Below, in pieces: positions 16,584-26,417 of a stretch of DNA of 64,000 bases. The DNA lies in NCBI GenBank assembly GCA_002737365.1, contig NSIL01000001.1, positions 124,001-188,000 of the forward strand, given 5' to 3'. The notes beneath the pieces are model-generated. The model worked only from the letters and a program-made list of their open reading frames with translations. It was not told the origin of the DNA and did not search any database. This DNA is from Acidobacterium sp. Its GTDB lineage: Bacteria; Acidobacteriota; Vicinamibacteria; Vicinamibacterales; UBA2999. The translations under genes and the position numbers were made by a program. Each line of letters starts with the position of its first letter. The stretch's first letter is position 1.

Positions 16584-17692
16584 TGTTTATCCGCCGGAGC
16601 TTTCGCGGCGGTGGACTCCCTGACGCTTTCACCGTTGATCCGGCCAAATTCCCGGAGCAATTCCTTCGACCGCTCGTCCAGCACCTTCGGCAACCGCATC
16701 CGCACGTCAGCCACCAGGTCGCCGCGCCGGCCGTTGCGTCCGACGGCGCCACGATCGCGCATCCGAAAGCGCTGTCCCGACTGTGTGCCAGGCGGTATCC
16801 GCAGGCGAACCGACCCATCCGGCGTTTCGATCTCGATCTTCGCGCCGAGCGCCGCCTCGTGCACGGCGATCGCCACCGTCAGGTGCAACTCATCGCCTTC
16901 GCGCCGGTAACTGGGGTGCTCGAGCACCTCGACATCGATCAGCAAATCGCCGGGGATGCCGCCGCGAACCCCTGCATGTCCCTTCCCGCCAATGCGCACG
17001 CGCGAACCAGACGCCACGCCGGCCGGAATGCGGACCTGCAGAGTCTCGGACCGCGCCGCCACGCCCTGGCCGTGACACGGCGCGCACTCTTCCTGTTTCA
17101 GACGGCCGGATCCGCCGCAGGTCTGACAGTTCTTGGCAAACACCATATGGCCGCGAACCGAGCGCACGGCGCCAGTGCCCTCGCACCCGACGCAACGCGT
17201 TTCGGCCACGCGTTGAAAGCCACTGCCCGCGCACGCCTGGCAGGTGTCCTGGCGCATCACGATGACGGCGCGCTGCACGCCGTGCCACGCTTCTTCAAAG
17301 GTGAGTAAGGCGCGCGCGTGGATGTCGGCGCCGTGGTCGGCGCCCTCAGACGACTCGCGCCCGCCGCGCCGCGAGAACACCTCCTCGAACAGCTCGCCGA
17401 ACGTCGTCGTGCGCTCCGCATGCACCCGGCTGGAAAAATCAAAGCCGGCGAATCCGAAGGACGCGGCTTCCTCTTCGGTGACGCCGTTCAACTGGCCGGC
17501 GTCATAGCGGCGCCGGCGATCGGGGTCGATCAACGTCTCGTAAGCATCGAGCACCTGGCGAAATCGCGTCTCGGCCTCGCGGTCGCCGGGATTAATGTCG
17601 GGGTGCAGGCGGCGCGCCAGCCGGCGATAGGCTTTCTTGATATCGCCTGACGGCGCCGCACGCTCCACTCCGAGAACGATGTACAGGTCCAT
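16580..17692 (-). CDS. dnaJ: Chaperone DnaJ
   Basis: 370 residues: J domain with HPD at 30-32, a linker with a modest G/F character (FGFAGFDFSSRV), four zinc-binding repeats (CQACAGSG, CVGCEGTG, CQTCGGSG, CAPCHGQG), then the client-binding beta domains and a short C-terminus. It stimulates DnaK ATPase and delivers unfolded clients. It starts 19 bases after dnaK and overlaps hspR. The linker is less glycine-rich than in E. coli DnaJ, but all zinc ligands are present. Confidence 0.95.
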   Translation of the reverse strand: MDLYIVLGVERAAPSGDIKKAYRRLARRLHPDINPGDREAETRFRQVLDAYETLIDPDRRRRYDAGQLNGVTEEEAASFGFAGFDFSSRVHAERTTTFGELFEEVFSRRGGRESSEGADHGADIHARALLTFEEAWHGVQRAVIVMRQDTCQACAGSGFQRVAETRCVGCEGTGAVRSVRGHMVFAKNCQTCGGSGRLKQEECAPCHGQGVAARSETLQVRIPAGVASGSRVRIGGKGHAGVRGGIPGDLLIDVEVLEHPSYRREGDELHLTVAIAVHEAALGAKIEIETPDGSVRLRIPPGTQSGQRFRMRDRGAVGRNGRRGDLVADVRMRLPKVLDERSKELLREFGRINGESVRESTAAKAPADKQ

Positions 17693-17711
17693 CGTGGTGC
17701 CTCTCGACTCT

Positions 17712-19631
17712 CTAATTGCTCACTTCTGACTTCTCATTTTTTTCGTCTTCTACCACTTCGGCGTCGATGACATCGCCGTTCTCGGGCTGCCTGCCGTCGG
17801 CCGCACCTGACGTACCCGCCGCACCTGCATCAGCTTGGTTCTTATAAAGCGCTTCCGACGCCTTGTGCTGCGCCGTCATCAACACGTCCATCGCCTTGCT
17901 CATGCCGGGGGTGTCGTTGCCCTCGATCGCCTTCTTCAAGTCGGCCATGGCGTTCTCGATGGCGCTCTTGTCGCTACTCGGGATCTTGTCGCCGGTATCC
18001 TTCAGCATCCGCTCCGCGGTGTAGATCGACTGGTCGGCGCGGTTGCGAATCTCGATCTCCTCACGGCGCTTCTTGTCTTCATCCGAGTGGGCCTCGGCTT
18101 CGCGCATCATGCGGTCTACTTCGTCCTTGCTGAGACCGGACGAGGCGGTGATGGTCATCTTCTGTTCCTTCTGCGTCGCCAGGTCCTTGGCCGAGACGTT
18201 GACAATGCCGTTGGCATCGATGTCGAACGCCACTTCGATCTGCGGCACACCGCGCGGCGCGGGCGGCAGGCCGGTCAGGTGGAACCGGCCGAGCGTGCGG
18301 TTGTCGCGGGCCAGCGGACGCTCGCCTTGCACCACGTGCACCTCGACGCTGGTCTGGCTGTCGGCGGCCGTCGAGAAGATCTCCGTCTTCTTGGTCGGGA
18401 TCGTCGTATTGCGCTGAATCAGCGGTGTCATCACGCCGCCCATGGTCTCGATGCCCAGTGACAGCGGCGTCACGTCCAGCAACAGCAGGTCTTTGACCTC
18501 GCCCGCGAGCACGCCGGCCTGGATGGCGGCGCCGATCGCCACCACTTCATCCGGATTCACACCCTTGTGCGGTTCCTTGCCGAAGATCTCCTTGACGATC
18601 GCCTGAACGCGCGGGATGCGCGTTGAACCGCCGACCAGCACGACCTCATCGATCTTCGACGGATCGAGGCCCGCATCGGTCAACGCCGTCCTGGTCGGGC
18701 CAACCGTCTTCTGCAGCAGTTCCTCGACCAGCGACTCGAACTTCGCGCGCGACAGTTTCATGGCCAGGTGCTTCGGCCCGCTGGCGTCGGCGGTGATAAA
18801 CGGCAGATTGATTTCCGTCTCCATCACCGTCGACAGTTCCATCTTGGCCTTCTCGGCCGCCTCGCGCAGCCGCTGCAAGGCCATGCGGTCCTTGCCGAGG
18901 TCAATGCCGTCGGTCTTGCGGAACTCATCGATGATCCACTCGATCACGCGCTGATCGAGGTTGTCGCCACCCAGGTGGGTGTCGCCGTTGGTCGACTTGA
19001 CCTCAACCACGCCCTCGCCCACTTCGAGAATCGAAATGTCGAAGGTGCCGCCGCCGAAGTCGTAGACCGCGATGGTCTCGTCCTTCTTCTTATCGAGACC
19101 GTAGGCCAGCGCCGCGGCCGTCGGCTCGTTGACGATGCGCATGACTTCGAGGCCGGCGATTTGGCCGGCTTCCTTGGTGGCCTGGCGTTGGGCGTCGTTG
19201 AAGTACGCCGGCACCGTGATCACCGCCTTGGTGACCGGCTGACCCAAGTAATCTTCCGCGGCCTGCTTCAGCTTCTGCAGGATCATCGCCGACAGTTGCG
19301 GCGGCGCCAGGTCTTGCTCCTGCGCCTTGACGCGCACGTCGCCGTTACCGGCGCGTTCCACGCGGTACGGCACCATCTTCATTTCTTCGTTCACTTCGTC
19401 GAAGCGCCGGCCCATGAAGCGCTTGATCGAGAAGATGGTGTTTTCGGGATTGGTCACGGCCTGGCGCTTGGCGACTTGGCCGACGAGACGTTCGCCGGTC
19501 TTGCTGAAGGCCACGACCGACGGCGTGATCCGGCTTCCTTCCGCGCTCTGAATGACGGTGGGCTGATCGCCTTCCATCACAGCCACGACGGAATTGGTGG
19601 TGCCCAAATCGATACCGATGATTTTGCTCAT
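17712..19631 (-). CDS. dnaK: Chaperone DnaK (Hsp70)
   Basis: 639 residues starting [18 protein letters not shown] at 19631; a 60-base in-frame extension upstream overlaps the promoter and lacks family similarity. The nucleotide domain ([57 protein letters not shown]), the linker [12 protein letters not shown] and the substrate-binding domain are complete; the acidic tail ends NEKSEVSN. First gene of dnaK-dnaJ-hspR-sigma-like-dnaC-like-hemW, so its own level can be controlled by HspR. Confidence 0.98.
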   Translation of the reverse strand: MSKIIGIDLGTTNSVVAVMEGDQPTVIQSAEGSRITPSVVAFSKTGERLVGQVAKRQAVTNPENTIFSIKRFMGRRFDEVNEEMKMVPYRVERAGNGDVRVKAQEQDLAPPQLSAMILQKLKQAAEDYLGQPVTKAVITVPAYFNDAQRQATKEAGQIAGLEVMRIVNEPTAAALAYGLDKKKDETIAVYDFGGGTFDISILEVGEGVVEVKSTNGDTHLGGDNLDQRVIEWIIDEFRKTDGIDLGKDRMALQRLREAAEKAKMELSTVMETEINLPFITADASGPKHLAMKLSRAKFESLVEELLQKTVGPTRTALTDAGLDPSKIDEVVLVGGSTRIPRVQAIVKEIFGKEPHKGVNPDEVVAIGAAIQAGVLAGEVKDLLLLDVTPLSLGIETMGGVMTPLIQRNTTIPTKKTEIFSTAADSQTSVEVHVVQGERPLARDNRTLGRFHLTGLPPAPRGVPQIEVAFDIDANGIVNVSAKDLATQKEQKMTITASSGLSKDEVDRMMREAEAHSDEDKKRREEIEIRNRADQSIYTAERMLKDTGDKIPSSDKSAIENAMADLKKAIEGNDTPGMSKAMDVLMTAQHKASEALYKNQADAGAAGTSGAADGRQPENGDVIDAEVVEDEKNEKSEVSN

Positions 19632-19637
19632 GGTCTT

Positions 19638-19666
19638 AGTATGAAATGTGAGTGTAGTACTGTCAA
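19638..19666 (-). promoter_or_regulatory. Sigma-70 type promoter of dnaK
   Basis: On the minus strand TTGACA (19666-19661) is separated by 17 bases from CATACT (19643-19638). The match to the -35 consensus is perfect and to -10 is four of six. The start site expected 6-7 bases downstream would fall at or beside the dnaK ATG at 19631, so this transcript would be leaderless or nearly so. Confidence 0.55.
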
Positions 19667-19757
19667 TCCGAAGTTCACGCCGGCTCGGCACCTCATGGCG
19701 AACTGACCGGTATACTGAGAGTTAGCCCTTCAAATTGGCTCAGGGCGAGCGCCACGC

Positions 19758-22028
19758 ATGACCATCGCCACCCACTACGCACGCCACGCCGGCATCGCCG
19801 CCCTCTTTGTCGCGGCCGCCCTGCTGGGCACCCTCGCGGGCGTGCTGTTTGCGTATTCCGACGACCTGCCCGAGGTCAGCGCCCTCGACAACTACTCACC
19901 CAACACAATCACGCGCGTCCTCGGGAGAGACAATCAACTGGTCGGCGAGTTCGCGGTCGAACGGCGCGTCGTCATTCATTACGACGACATTCCTGAGAAC
20001 CTTCGCCAGGCCATCCTGGCCGCGGAAGACGGTGATTTCTTCCAGCATGCCGGGCTCAGTATTTCTCGCATGATGCTGGCCCTCGTCCGCGACGTCGTCT
20101 CGAGCGGCCGCGTGCCCGGTGGCAGCACCCTGACCCAGCAGCTTGCCCGCAACCTGTTTGCCACCAACATCGGTTTCACCACGGGCGATCGCTCGTGGGA
20201 ACGCAAGATCAAGGAGTCACTGGTCGCCGTCCAGATCGAGAAGCGATACACGAAACCTGAAATCTTCACGATGTATTGCAACCAGATCTACTTCGGCCAC
20301 GGCGCCTACGGCGTCGAAGCGGCGTCGCAGTTGTACTTCCGAAAGCCTGCCAAGGATCTGGCGCTGGAAGAGGCGGCGACCATTGCCGGAATCATCCAGG
20401 GCAACGTTCGGCAGAGCCCGTTTGTCAATCCAGAAGCGACACGCCGCCGCCGGAATTACGCGCTCGATCGCATGGCGGTCGAGGGATTCATCACCGACGC
20501 CGTGGCGACAGAGACCAAGGAAAAGCCGATTGTCGTGGCCGGCGACCCGGTCGCCGAGACCAGTCAGGCCCCCTACTTCCTTGAAGAAGTCCGCAAGCAC
20601 CTGGAGGCCAGCTATGGCGCGAAGGCGCTGTATGAAAGCGGCCTCACAGTGCGCACGGCCCTCGACCTGCGCCTGCAGCAGGCCGCCAACCGTGCCATCG
20701 ACCAGGGACTGCGCCGTGTCGATAAGCGGCGCGGGTTCCGCAAACCGCGCCGCAACGTCGTGGCCGAAGGCCGCACGGTTGACAACTTCAAACACGACCG
20801 CTGGGCCCGGCGCATGGCCGCGGGCGACATCGTGCCAGCGATCGTTCGCTCGGCCAACGCGACCAGCGCACAGTTGCGAATCGGCGCGCTTCAGGGCGAA
20901 CTGACCAAGACCGGCATCACGTGGACGCGTCGGACTTCCCCGGCCGAACTCTTCAAGGCCGGCGACCTGATCGATGTCGAGCTGACCACGGTCGAGGGCG
21001 GCACCGCCAGCGTCACCCTCGAGCAAACGCCCGTACTCGAGGGCGCGCTCGTCGCCATCGATAACCACACGGGCCAGGTACTGGCCATGGTCGGCGGCTA
21101 CAGCTTCGGACGCAGCAAGTTCAACCGCGCCACGCAGGCCTATCGCCAGATGGGCTCAACGGTGAAGCCCATTCTCTATACCGCCGCCATCGATCGCGGT
21201 CTGACGCCGACCACTATCCTGGTGGATGAACCGACCAGTTTCGACGCCGGCACCGGACAACCGGCCTACCAGCCGCGCAACTACGACCGCAAGTTCGCGG
21301 GCCGCATTACCCTGCGCCACGCCCTGGAACAGTCGCGCAATATTCCTTCAGTCAAGATCATCGAGATGCTGGGGCCGAGCCAGGTGGCGTCCTATGCCAA
21401 GAAGTTCGGCTTCGCCCAGGAGTTCAGGCCGTTCCTGTCGATGGCACTCGGCGCGCAGGAGGTGACGCTGATGGAGATCACCAGCGCGTTCTCGGCGTTT
21501 CCAAATCACGGCATCCGCATGCAGCCGTTCCTGGCCCATGCCATCACCGATCGCGATGGCGGACTGCTCGAAGAGACGCGGCCCCAACCGAAGGACGCCA
21601 TCCGTGCCGACACTGCCTATGTCATGACCAACCTGCTGCAAGGCGTGGTGCAGCGCGGCACGTCGACGGCGGCACTCGCCCTCAAGTGGCCGCTGGCCGG
21701 CAAGACCGGCACCGTCGACGACAACACCGATGCCTGGTTCATCGGCTTTGATCCCAACATCACCGTCGGGGTCTGGATTGGCCACGACGAGAAAAAGCCG
21801 ATCGGCGGCAACGAGACCGGTGCTACCGCCGCGTTGCCGATGTGGATCGACTTCATGAGGACCTACCTCGATCTCTACGCCGATCGCGAGCATCCGCCAA
21901 CCTTCGACCCGCCAGGCAATATCGTCTTCATGACTGTCGATCGCGACACCGGCGATGTCACAAGCGACGCCAACGTCCGTGCCATCCACGAAGCGTTCAT
22001 TTCCGGCACCCAACCGTCCCGGCAATAA
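19758..22028 (+). CDS. Class A penicillin-binding protein (PBP1A-like)
   Basis: 756 residues: one N-terminal membrane helix (residues 12-33), a GT51 glycosyltransferase domain with catalytic Glu90 in AAEDGDFFQHAG and the GGSTLTQQLARNLF motif, then a transpeptidase domain with Ser467-T-V-K470, Ser526-R-N528 and Lys649-T-G651. It polymerises and cross-links peptidoglycan at the cytoplasmic membrane. A TATACT -10-like hexamer at 19711-19716 may drive it, divergent from dnaK. It is shorter than E. coli PBP1A (850), lacking part of the extra loop domain. Confidence 0.95.
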   Translation: MTIATHYARHAGIAALFVAAALLGTLAGVLFAYSDDLPEVSALDNYSPNTITRVLGRDNQLVGEFAVERRVVIHYDDIPENLRQAILAAEDGDFFQHAGLSISRMMLALVRDVVSSGRVPGGSTLTQQLARNLFATNIGFTTGDRSWERKIKESLVAVQIEKRYTKPEIFTMYCNQIYFGHGAYGVEAASQLYFRKPAKDLALEEAATIAGIIQGNVRQSPFVNPEATRRRRNYALDRMAVEGFITDAVATETKEKPIVVAGDPVAETSQAPYFLEEVRKHLEASYGAKALYESGLTVRTALDLRLQQAANRAIDQGLRRVDKRRGFRKPRRNVVAEGRTVDNFKHDRWARRMAAGDIVPAIVRSANATSAQLRIGALQGELTKTGITWTRRTSPAELFKAGDLIDVELTTVEGGTASVTLEQTPVLEGALVAIDNHTGQVLAMVGGYSFGRSKFNRATQAYRQMGSTVKPILYTAAIDRGLTPTTILVDEPTSFDAGTGQPAYQPRNYDRKFAGRITLRHALEQSRNIPSVKIIEMLGPSQVASYAKKFGFAQEFRPFLSMALGAQEVTLMEITSAFSAFPNHGIRMQPFLAHAITDRDGGLLEETRPQPKDAIRADTAYVMTNLLQGVVQRGTSTAALALKWPLAGKTGTVDDNTDAWFIGFDPNITVGVWIGHDEKKPIGGNETGATAALPMWIDFMRTYLDLYADREHPPTFDPPGNIVFMTVDRDTGDVTSDANVRAIHEAFISGTQPSRQ

Positions 22029-22317
22029 GTGCATGACATTCGTGCGCCATGGACGGCCGCCACCGTTCGGACACCGAGTACACGACTAGGGCGGCGGAGC
22101 ATTTCGCTACGCGAGTCCCGAGCCACTGAAGAGTGCCGCCGTCAGTACCAGCAGGGAACGCTGACGACCTTCGATGCGGATGGCACACCCAGGGAGCCGG
22201 TGATCTTCGGCACACCCAGCGATGTATTCACCGAGGCATCCGCTCAGTTCAAAGTCGACATGGCAACGGAATTCGGTAAGTTTCGCGTCACTCTGATTGA
22301 ATGCGACGCCGCACTGC
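22029..22317 (+). other. Unassigned stretch between convergent genes
   Basis: About 290 bases between the PBP stop and the prfB stop. A plus-strand frame (22119-22310) gives GTLTTFDADGTPREPVIF and DVFTEASAQFKVDMATEFGK, which has a protein-like composition, but it has no clear start, runs into the antisense of prfB, and matches nothing I know. It may be the remnant of a short gene. No clear hairpin was seen. Confidence 0.3.
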
Positions 22318-23461
22318 TCAATCGTCGTTATCGTCGTCCGCCGCCGCCTGGCCGAGCGTGCCGGTGGCCTTCTGCATCAGGTAAGTCTTGATGAACGCGT
22401 CGAGGTCGCCGTTCAGCACCTTGTCGACCTGCCCCTCGGAATACTTCGTCCGGTGGTCCTTGATCATCTGATACGGCTGCAGCACGTAGCTGCGAATCTG
22501 CGAGCCGAAGGCAATGTCTTTCTTGGTGCCGCCAATCTGCGACAGCTTGTCCTTCTGCTCTTTCTCCTTCAGGTCGTACAGCTTGGCCTTCAGCACCTTC
22601 ATGGCCACGTCCTTGTTCTTGTGCTGCGACCGCTCGTTCTGACACGACGTCACGATGCCCGTCGGCAGATGCGTGATGCGCACCGCGGAGTCGGTGACGT
22701 TGACGTGCTGACCGCCGGCGCCACTCGACCGGAAGGTGTCAATGCGCAGGTCCTTGTCGGGAATGTCGATCGCGACCTCATCGTCAAACTCCGGCCACAC
22801 ATACAAGGACGCGAACGAGGTGTGGCGGCGAGCGGCCTGGTCGAACGGCGAAATGCGCACGAGGCGATGCACACCGGCCTCTGCGGCCATCAGGCCAAAC
22901 GCATACTCACCAGTCAGCGTGAAGGTCACGCTCTTCAATCCCGCCTCTTCGCCCGGTTGATACTCCAGCATCTCGCGCTTGAAGCCGCGACGCTCGGCCC
23001 ACTTCAAATACATGCGCAGCAACATTTCAGCCCAGTCCTGCGACTCGACCCCGCCAGCGCCAGGATGAATGGTGACGATGGCGTTGGCGAGATCATGCTC
23101 GCCGCTCAGCATCTTCTTCGTCTCAGCCGCTTCGACCTGCTGGTCGAGCGCGTCGAGGGCGCGAGCCAGGTCGGCCAGCACGTCTTCCCCACCGCGCGCC
23201 CATTCCAGCAGCACGCCAATGTCGTCGGCCTTCGCGGCCAGGCTGGTGCCGAGCTCGATGTCTTGCGCCAAACGGCGTTGGCGCAGCAACGTCTTCTGTG
23301 CGTCGGCCTGGTTGTCCCAGAAGTTGGCCGCGGCGACCTTCTGTTCTAGCTGCGCGAGCTCACCCGGATCATGCGCATCGTCAAAGATAGCTCCGCATGT
23401 CGGCGGCCCGTTTCAACAGGTCGGTGGCGCGGCGGACGAGGTCATCAATCACGAGTGCCAA
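22318..23461 (-). CDS. prfB: Peptide chain release factor 2 (programmed frameshift)
   Basis: Two frames joined by +1 frameshifting. The first runs from a TTG at 23461 (AAGGAG 7 bases upstream) for 26 codons to CTT TGA C at 23386-23380; the second continues DDAHDPGELAQLEQKVAAAN to 22318, giving about 380 residues. Domain features: the SPF anticodon-like tripeptide (RISPFDQ) that reads UGA and UAA, and GGQ in GAGGQHVNVTDSAVR for peptidyl-tRNA hydrolysis. The UGA at codon 27 lets RF2 control its own synthesis. The gene follows lnt by 22 bases. Treating only the second frame as the gene would lose the N-terminal helices. Confidence 0.95.
23380..23386 (-). promoter_or_regulatory. RF2 +1 frameshift site CTTTGAC
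   Basis: The sequence GCGGAGCTATCTTTGAC on the minus strand has the Shine-Dalgarno-like GGAG spaced just before the CTT TGA C slip site, the arrangement known from E. coli prfB. Shifting skips the T of 23383 and continues at GAC. The site lies after codon 26, the same codon position as in E. coli. Confidence 0.92.
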
Positions 23462-23483
23462 GCGGAGTCTCCTTGCGGCGAAG

Positions 23484-25019
23484 TCAGCGTCCTGCCCTGA
23501 GCCATGCGGCCACGCCGAGAGCCAGGACCGTTGACACGGTGGCCAGCAGCGCAACCAAGTCTCCAATTCTGGCATAGAGCGTTCGCTCTTGCACGAACCG
23601 AGCCTCGCCGACGACGGCGACGGTCTCGAAGAGGTCGGTGCGGACCAGCACGCGGCCGTACGGGTCGATGATGCCGCTGACGCCGGTATTGGCGGCGCGC
23701 ACCATGTAGCGGCCCTGCTCCACCGCGCGCATGCTCGCCATCTCAAAGTGCTGGTAGGCCGCAGACGACTGTCCGTACCAGGCGTCGTTGGTAATCGTGG
23801 TCAGCAGCTCGCTGCCCTGGCGCACAGCCTCGCGCGACTGGCTGGGAAAGGTCACCTCGTAACAAATCGCGGTGCTGACCATGTGCTCGCGCACCGGCAA
23901 CATGATCACCCGTTCGCCAGGCGTGAATGCCGAGACCGCCTCGACCAGTGGCGCGACGAAGAACAAGGCCCACTGAAACGGCACGTACTCGCCAAACGGC
24001 ACCAGGTGCATCTTGCGATAGACCGCCGCCGTCGTGCCGGCGCTATCGAGCATGAATGCGGAGTTGTAGATCCGATTGGGCGTTCCGCGCTCGACTTCGT
24101 CGCTGCCAAACAGCAGGGGTGTGCCAAGCTGCCGGACCATCGCCCGAATCTGGTCGGCGCCCGGGTCTTCGTGGAAGAAGAACGGCGTCGCCGACTCTGG
24201 CCATAACACGAACTGAGCACCATTGGCCGAGGCTTGCCGCGTCAGTTGCTGATAGCGGTTGACAATCATGTCGGCGCGGGACGGGTTCCACTTGTCGACC
24301 TGGGCGATGTTCCCCTGGATCAACCCGACGCGAATCGGCTCGCCCTGGGTCAGGCGATTGGCGGCCATCCGTTGCCCCCCCCAGATCGACGTGCCGGCGA
24401 TGAGGGCGAGCGTAGCGATGAGCGCCACGGCCCGGGCGCGGCCCGTGGCGAGTGCGGTCGCGGCAAACCCGGCATTCACCAGCGCCACAAAAGCCGACAG
24501 CCCAAAGACGCCGATCAGGCTGGCCAACTGCACAATCGGCAGCAGCGTCACCATGGTGTTGCCAAGCGGAATCCAGGGGAAGCCGCCGATCAGAAATCCG
24601 CGCGTGTATTCCGTCGCGACCCAGGCGGCCGGCGCTAGCGTCAGTCCGGCGAAGCCAAAGCGTCGAATGAAGATGGCCGAAGCTGCCGACGCTAACGCCG
24701 TGTACGTGGCCATGTAGAGGACGAGCAGGCTCGTGACCACGACCGCGACCGGCCACGGCAGTCCGCCAAAGGTCTGCACCGTGGCGCCAGTCCAATAGAC
24801 CGTGCCGGCAAAGTGGATGAAGCCGGTGACGAGCCCCAGACGAAATCCCCTGCCGGTCGAGACGCCCGGCGCCTTGCCCGGTTGACCATTCCAGCCACAG
24901 AGGGCCACGTAGAGCGGCACCAGCGCAATGAACGCGACGGCCGGGTGTCCGTACTTCGGGAATGACAGGGCCAGCAGCACGCCCGAGGCGAGGGCGGCCA
25001 CCGTGGATGACGACAGCAT
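23484..25019 (-). CDS. lnt: Apolipoprotein N-acyltransferase
   Basis: 511 residues: six to seven N-terminal membrane helices, a periplasmic nitrilase-type domain and a C-terminal helix. The catalytic triad is visible as Glu in FVLWPESATPF, Lys in YRKMHLVPFGEYVPF and Cys in AICYEVTFP. The enzyme adds the third acyl chain to lipoproteins in the inner membrane of didermic bacteria. It lies between the pyrophosphatase gene and prfB, all on the minus strand with short gaps. Confidence 0.95.
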   Translation of the reverse strand: MLSSSTVAALASGVLLALSFPKYGHPAVAFIALVPLYVALCGWNGQPGKAPGVSTGRGFRLGLVTGFIHFAGTVYWTGATVQTFGGLPWPVAVVVTSLLVLYMATYTALASAASAIFIRRFGFAGLTLAPAAWVATEYTRGFLIGGFPWIPLGNTMVTLLPIVQLASLIGVFGLSAFVALVNAGFAATALATGRARAVALIATLALIAGTSIWGGQRMAANRLTQGEPIRVGLIQGNIAQVDKWNPSRADMIVNRYQQLTRQASANGAQFVLWPESATPFFFHEDPGADQIRAMVRQLGTPLLFGSDEVERGTPNRIYNSAFMLDSAGTTAAVYRKMHLVPFGEYVPFQWALFFVAPLVEAVSAFTPGERVIMLPVREHMVSTAICYEVTFPSQSREAVRQGSELLTTITNDAWYGQSSAAYQHFEMASMRAVEQGRYMVRAANTGVSGIIDPYGRVLVRTDLFETVAVVGEARFVQERTLYARIGDLVALLATVSTVLALGVAAWLRAGR

Positions 25020-25030
25020 CGAAATAACGG

Positions 25031-25720
25031 CTAGGCCTTCAGCGCCGCATCGAGCAGCGATTCGAGGGAGCCAAACTTCTCGTGATAGTCGGCTTGTGCG
25101 CGGCGAATCACGTCGAAGGCCTCGTCGCGCCCGTAGACGTGGGTGATCTCACAGGGATTCTCGTCGGTGCCCGGCGCCAGCTTGTAGGTCTCGAAATAGT
25201 GCACCAACCGGGTGAGCAGGGCATCGGGACAATCCGTGATGTCACGGAAGCCGCCGTAGGCCGAGTCGCCGACCAGCACGGCCACGATCTTGTCGTCCGC
25301 TTCGCGGCCATCGATCATGCGGAGCCCGCCGATCGGAATGGCCTGCAGCAGGATGTCGCCGTGCGACACCGGCCGTTCCGACAAGACACACACGTCAAGC
25401 GGGTCGAGGTCGCCGCTAATGGCCGGGCGCCCCGTCTTCTCGGCGCTCAGCTCGGCGACCCGCGTCCCGCAATAGGTTTGCGGCAGCAGGCCGTAGAGTG
25501 CCGGGCAGACATTCGAGAATCGCTGCGGACGATCGAGCTTCAGCAGGCCGGTGGCCTTGTCGAGTTCGTACTTGACGGTGTCGGACGGCGTGATCTCGAT
25601 GTAGCAGGTGACGACGGCCGCGCCCTTCTCGCCCAGCCGCACGCCGTGCCACGGATGGGCCCGGAACAAGCGACCCATTAATTGCCAAATCGGCTGCCGA
25701 GTCTTGGTCGTGGCTCCCAT
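25031..25720 (-). CDS. ppa: Inorganic pyrophosphatase, family I
   Basis: 229 residues. The metal-binding signature DLDPLDVCVL, the RFSNVCPALYGLLPQTYCGT stretch and FETYK near the end are family I features. It hydrolyses diphosphate in the cytoplasm. It is longer than E. coli PPase (176) mainly at the N-terminus, which carries 35 extra residues before the first strand. A later start is possible, but no better ribosome site was seen. Confidence 0.9.
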   Translation of the reverse strand: MGATTKTRQPIWQLMGRLFRAHPWHGVRLGEKGAAVVTCYIEITPSDTVKYELDKATGLLKLDRPQRFSNVCPALYGLLPQTYCGTRVAELSAEKTGRPAISGDLDPLDVCVLSERPVSHGDILLQAIPIGGLRMIDGREADDKIVAVLVGDSAYGGFRDITDCPDALLTRLVHYFETYKLAPGTDENPCEITHVYGRDEAFDVIRRAQADYHEKFGSLESLLDAALKA

Positions 25721-25729
25721 CGGGCCTCT

Positions 25730-26395
25730 CTAGCGAACGACCCACGGCTTGAACTGTTCTTCCTTCTGCAGGCGCGCGGCCACGGTATCGGCTTCGCGGC
25801 GTTCCTTGTACTTGCCGACGCGCACGCGAAACACGGCTGGCGCGCCCTTCGCTGGAGCCAGCACGTAGGCCGGATAGCCCTTACCCGCCAAGCGCTTCAC
25901 GATCGTGTCGGCTTCGCTGCGCTCACGCAGTGCCGCCACCTGGATGGCATAGCCAGTTCCAGCCGGCTCGGTGGAGACCGCCGCGGCTGGTGCCGCTGGC
26001 GCGGGTGCCGGTGGGGGCGCCGTGACCGGTGCCTCGGCCTTGGGGGTCGGCGCTTCTGCCGGCGGGGCCGGCTCGGTGTCCTTCTTCAGCGCCTCGCCGT
26101 CGATGTTGCCGGTCAGCCGCTCGGCGTAGCTCAGCTTCTCACCCGCCGTCACCGGCGCGGTGGTCGACCCATGGTTGACGGAGGGCGGTGGCAGTGGCGG
26201 TTCCGTCTCGGTGGTGGTCGCGGCGACCACGTCGGCGCCGTCCGACAGTCCGCGCTCACCGCGCACCCCGCGGCCCACCTGCACGCCCATCAAGAAGATG
26301 GCCACTGCAATCACGACCACAGCCATGCCCATGAAGACGAGCTGCTTGCCGTTGAGCTGAATCTCGCGAAATGCGTCGCCTTGAGTCGTAGCCAT
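25730..26395 (-). CDS. SPOR-domain membrane protein
   Basis: 221 residues: a short cytoplasmic N-terminus, one membrane helix (LVFMGMAVVVIAVAIFLMGV, about residues 19-38), a long Pro/Ala-rich periplasmic linker, and a C-terminal SPOR domain (GYAIQVAALRERSEADTIVKRL ... FRVRVGKYKERREADTVAARL). SPOR domains bind denuded peptidoglycan strands at division septa. It sits 9 bases upstream of ppa and 22 bases after the TPR gene. A role in division is inferred. Confidence 0.85.
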   Translation of the reverse strand: MATTQGDAFREIQLNGKQLVFMGMAVVVIAVAIFLMGVQVGRGVRGERGLSDGADVVAATTTETEPPLPPPSVNHGSTTAPVTAGEKLSYAERLTGNIDGEALKKDTEPAPPAEAPTPKAEAPVTAPPPAPAPAAPAAAVSTEPAGTGYAIQVAALRERSEADTIVKRLAGKGYPAYVLAPAKGAPAVFRVRVGKYKERREADTVAARLQKEEQFKPWVVR

Positions 26396-26417
26396 CAGTG
26401 CAGAACCGGGCGGAATT

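Noticed and set aside
19632-19757. CIRCE or HAIR operator upstream of dnaK
   Set aside because: Neither TTAGCACTC-N9-GAGTGCTAA nor CTTGAGT-N7-ACTCAAG is present with acceptable mismatches; only a loose AGTTC/GAACT inverted pair was seen.
22297-23349. 350-codon plus-strand frame opposite prfB
   Set aside because: Shadow of prfB, whose motifs and frameshift site are clear.
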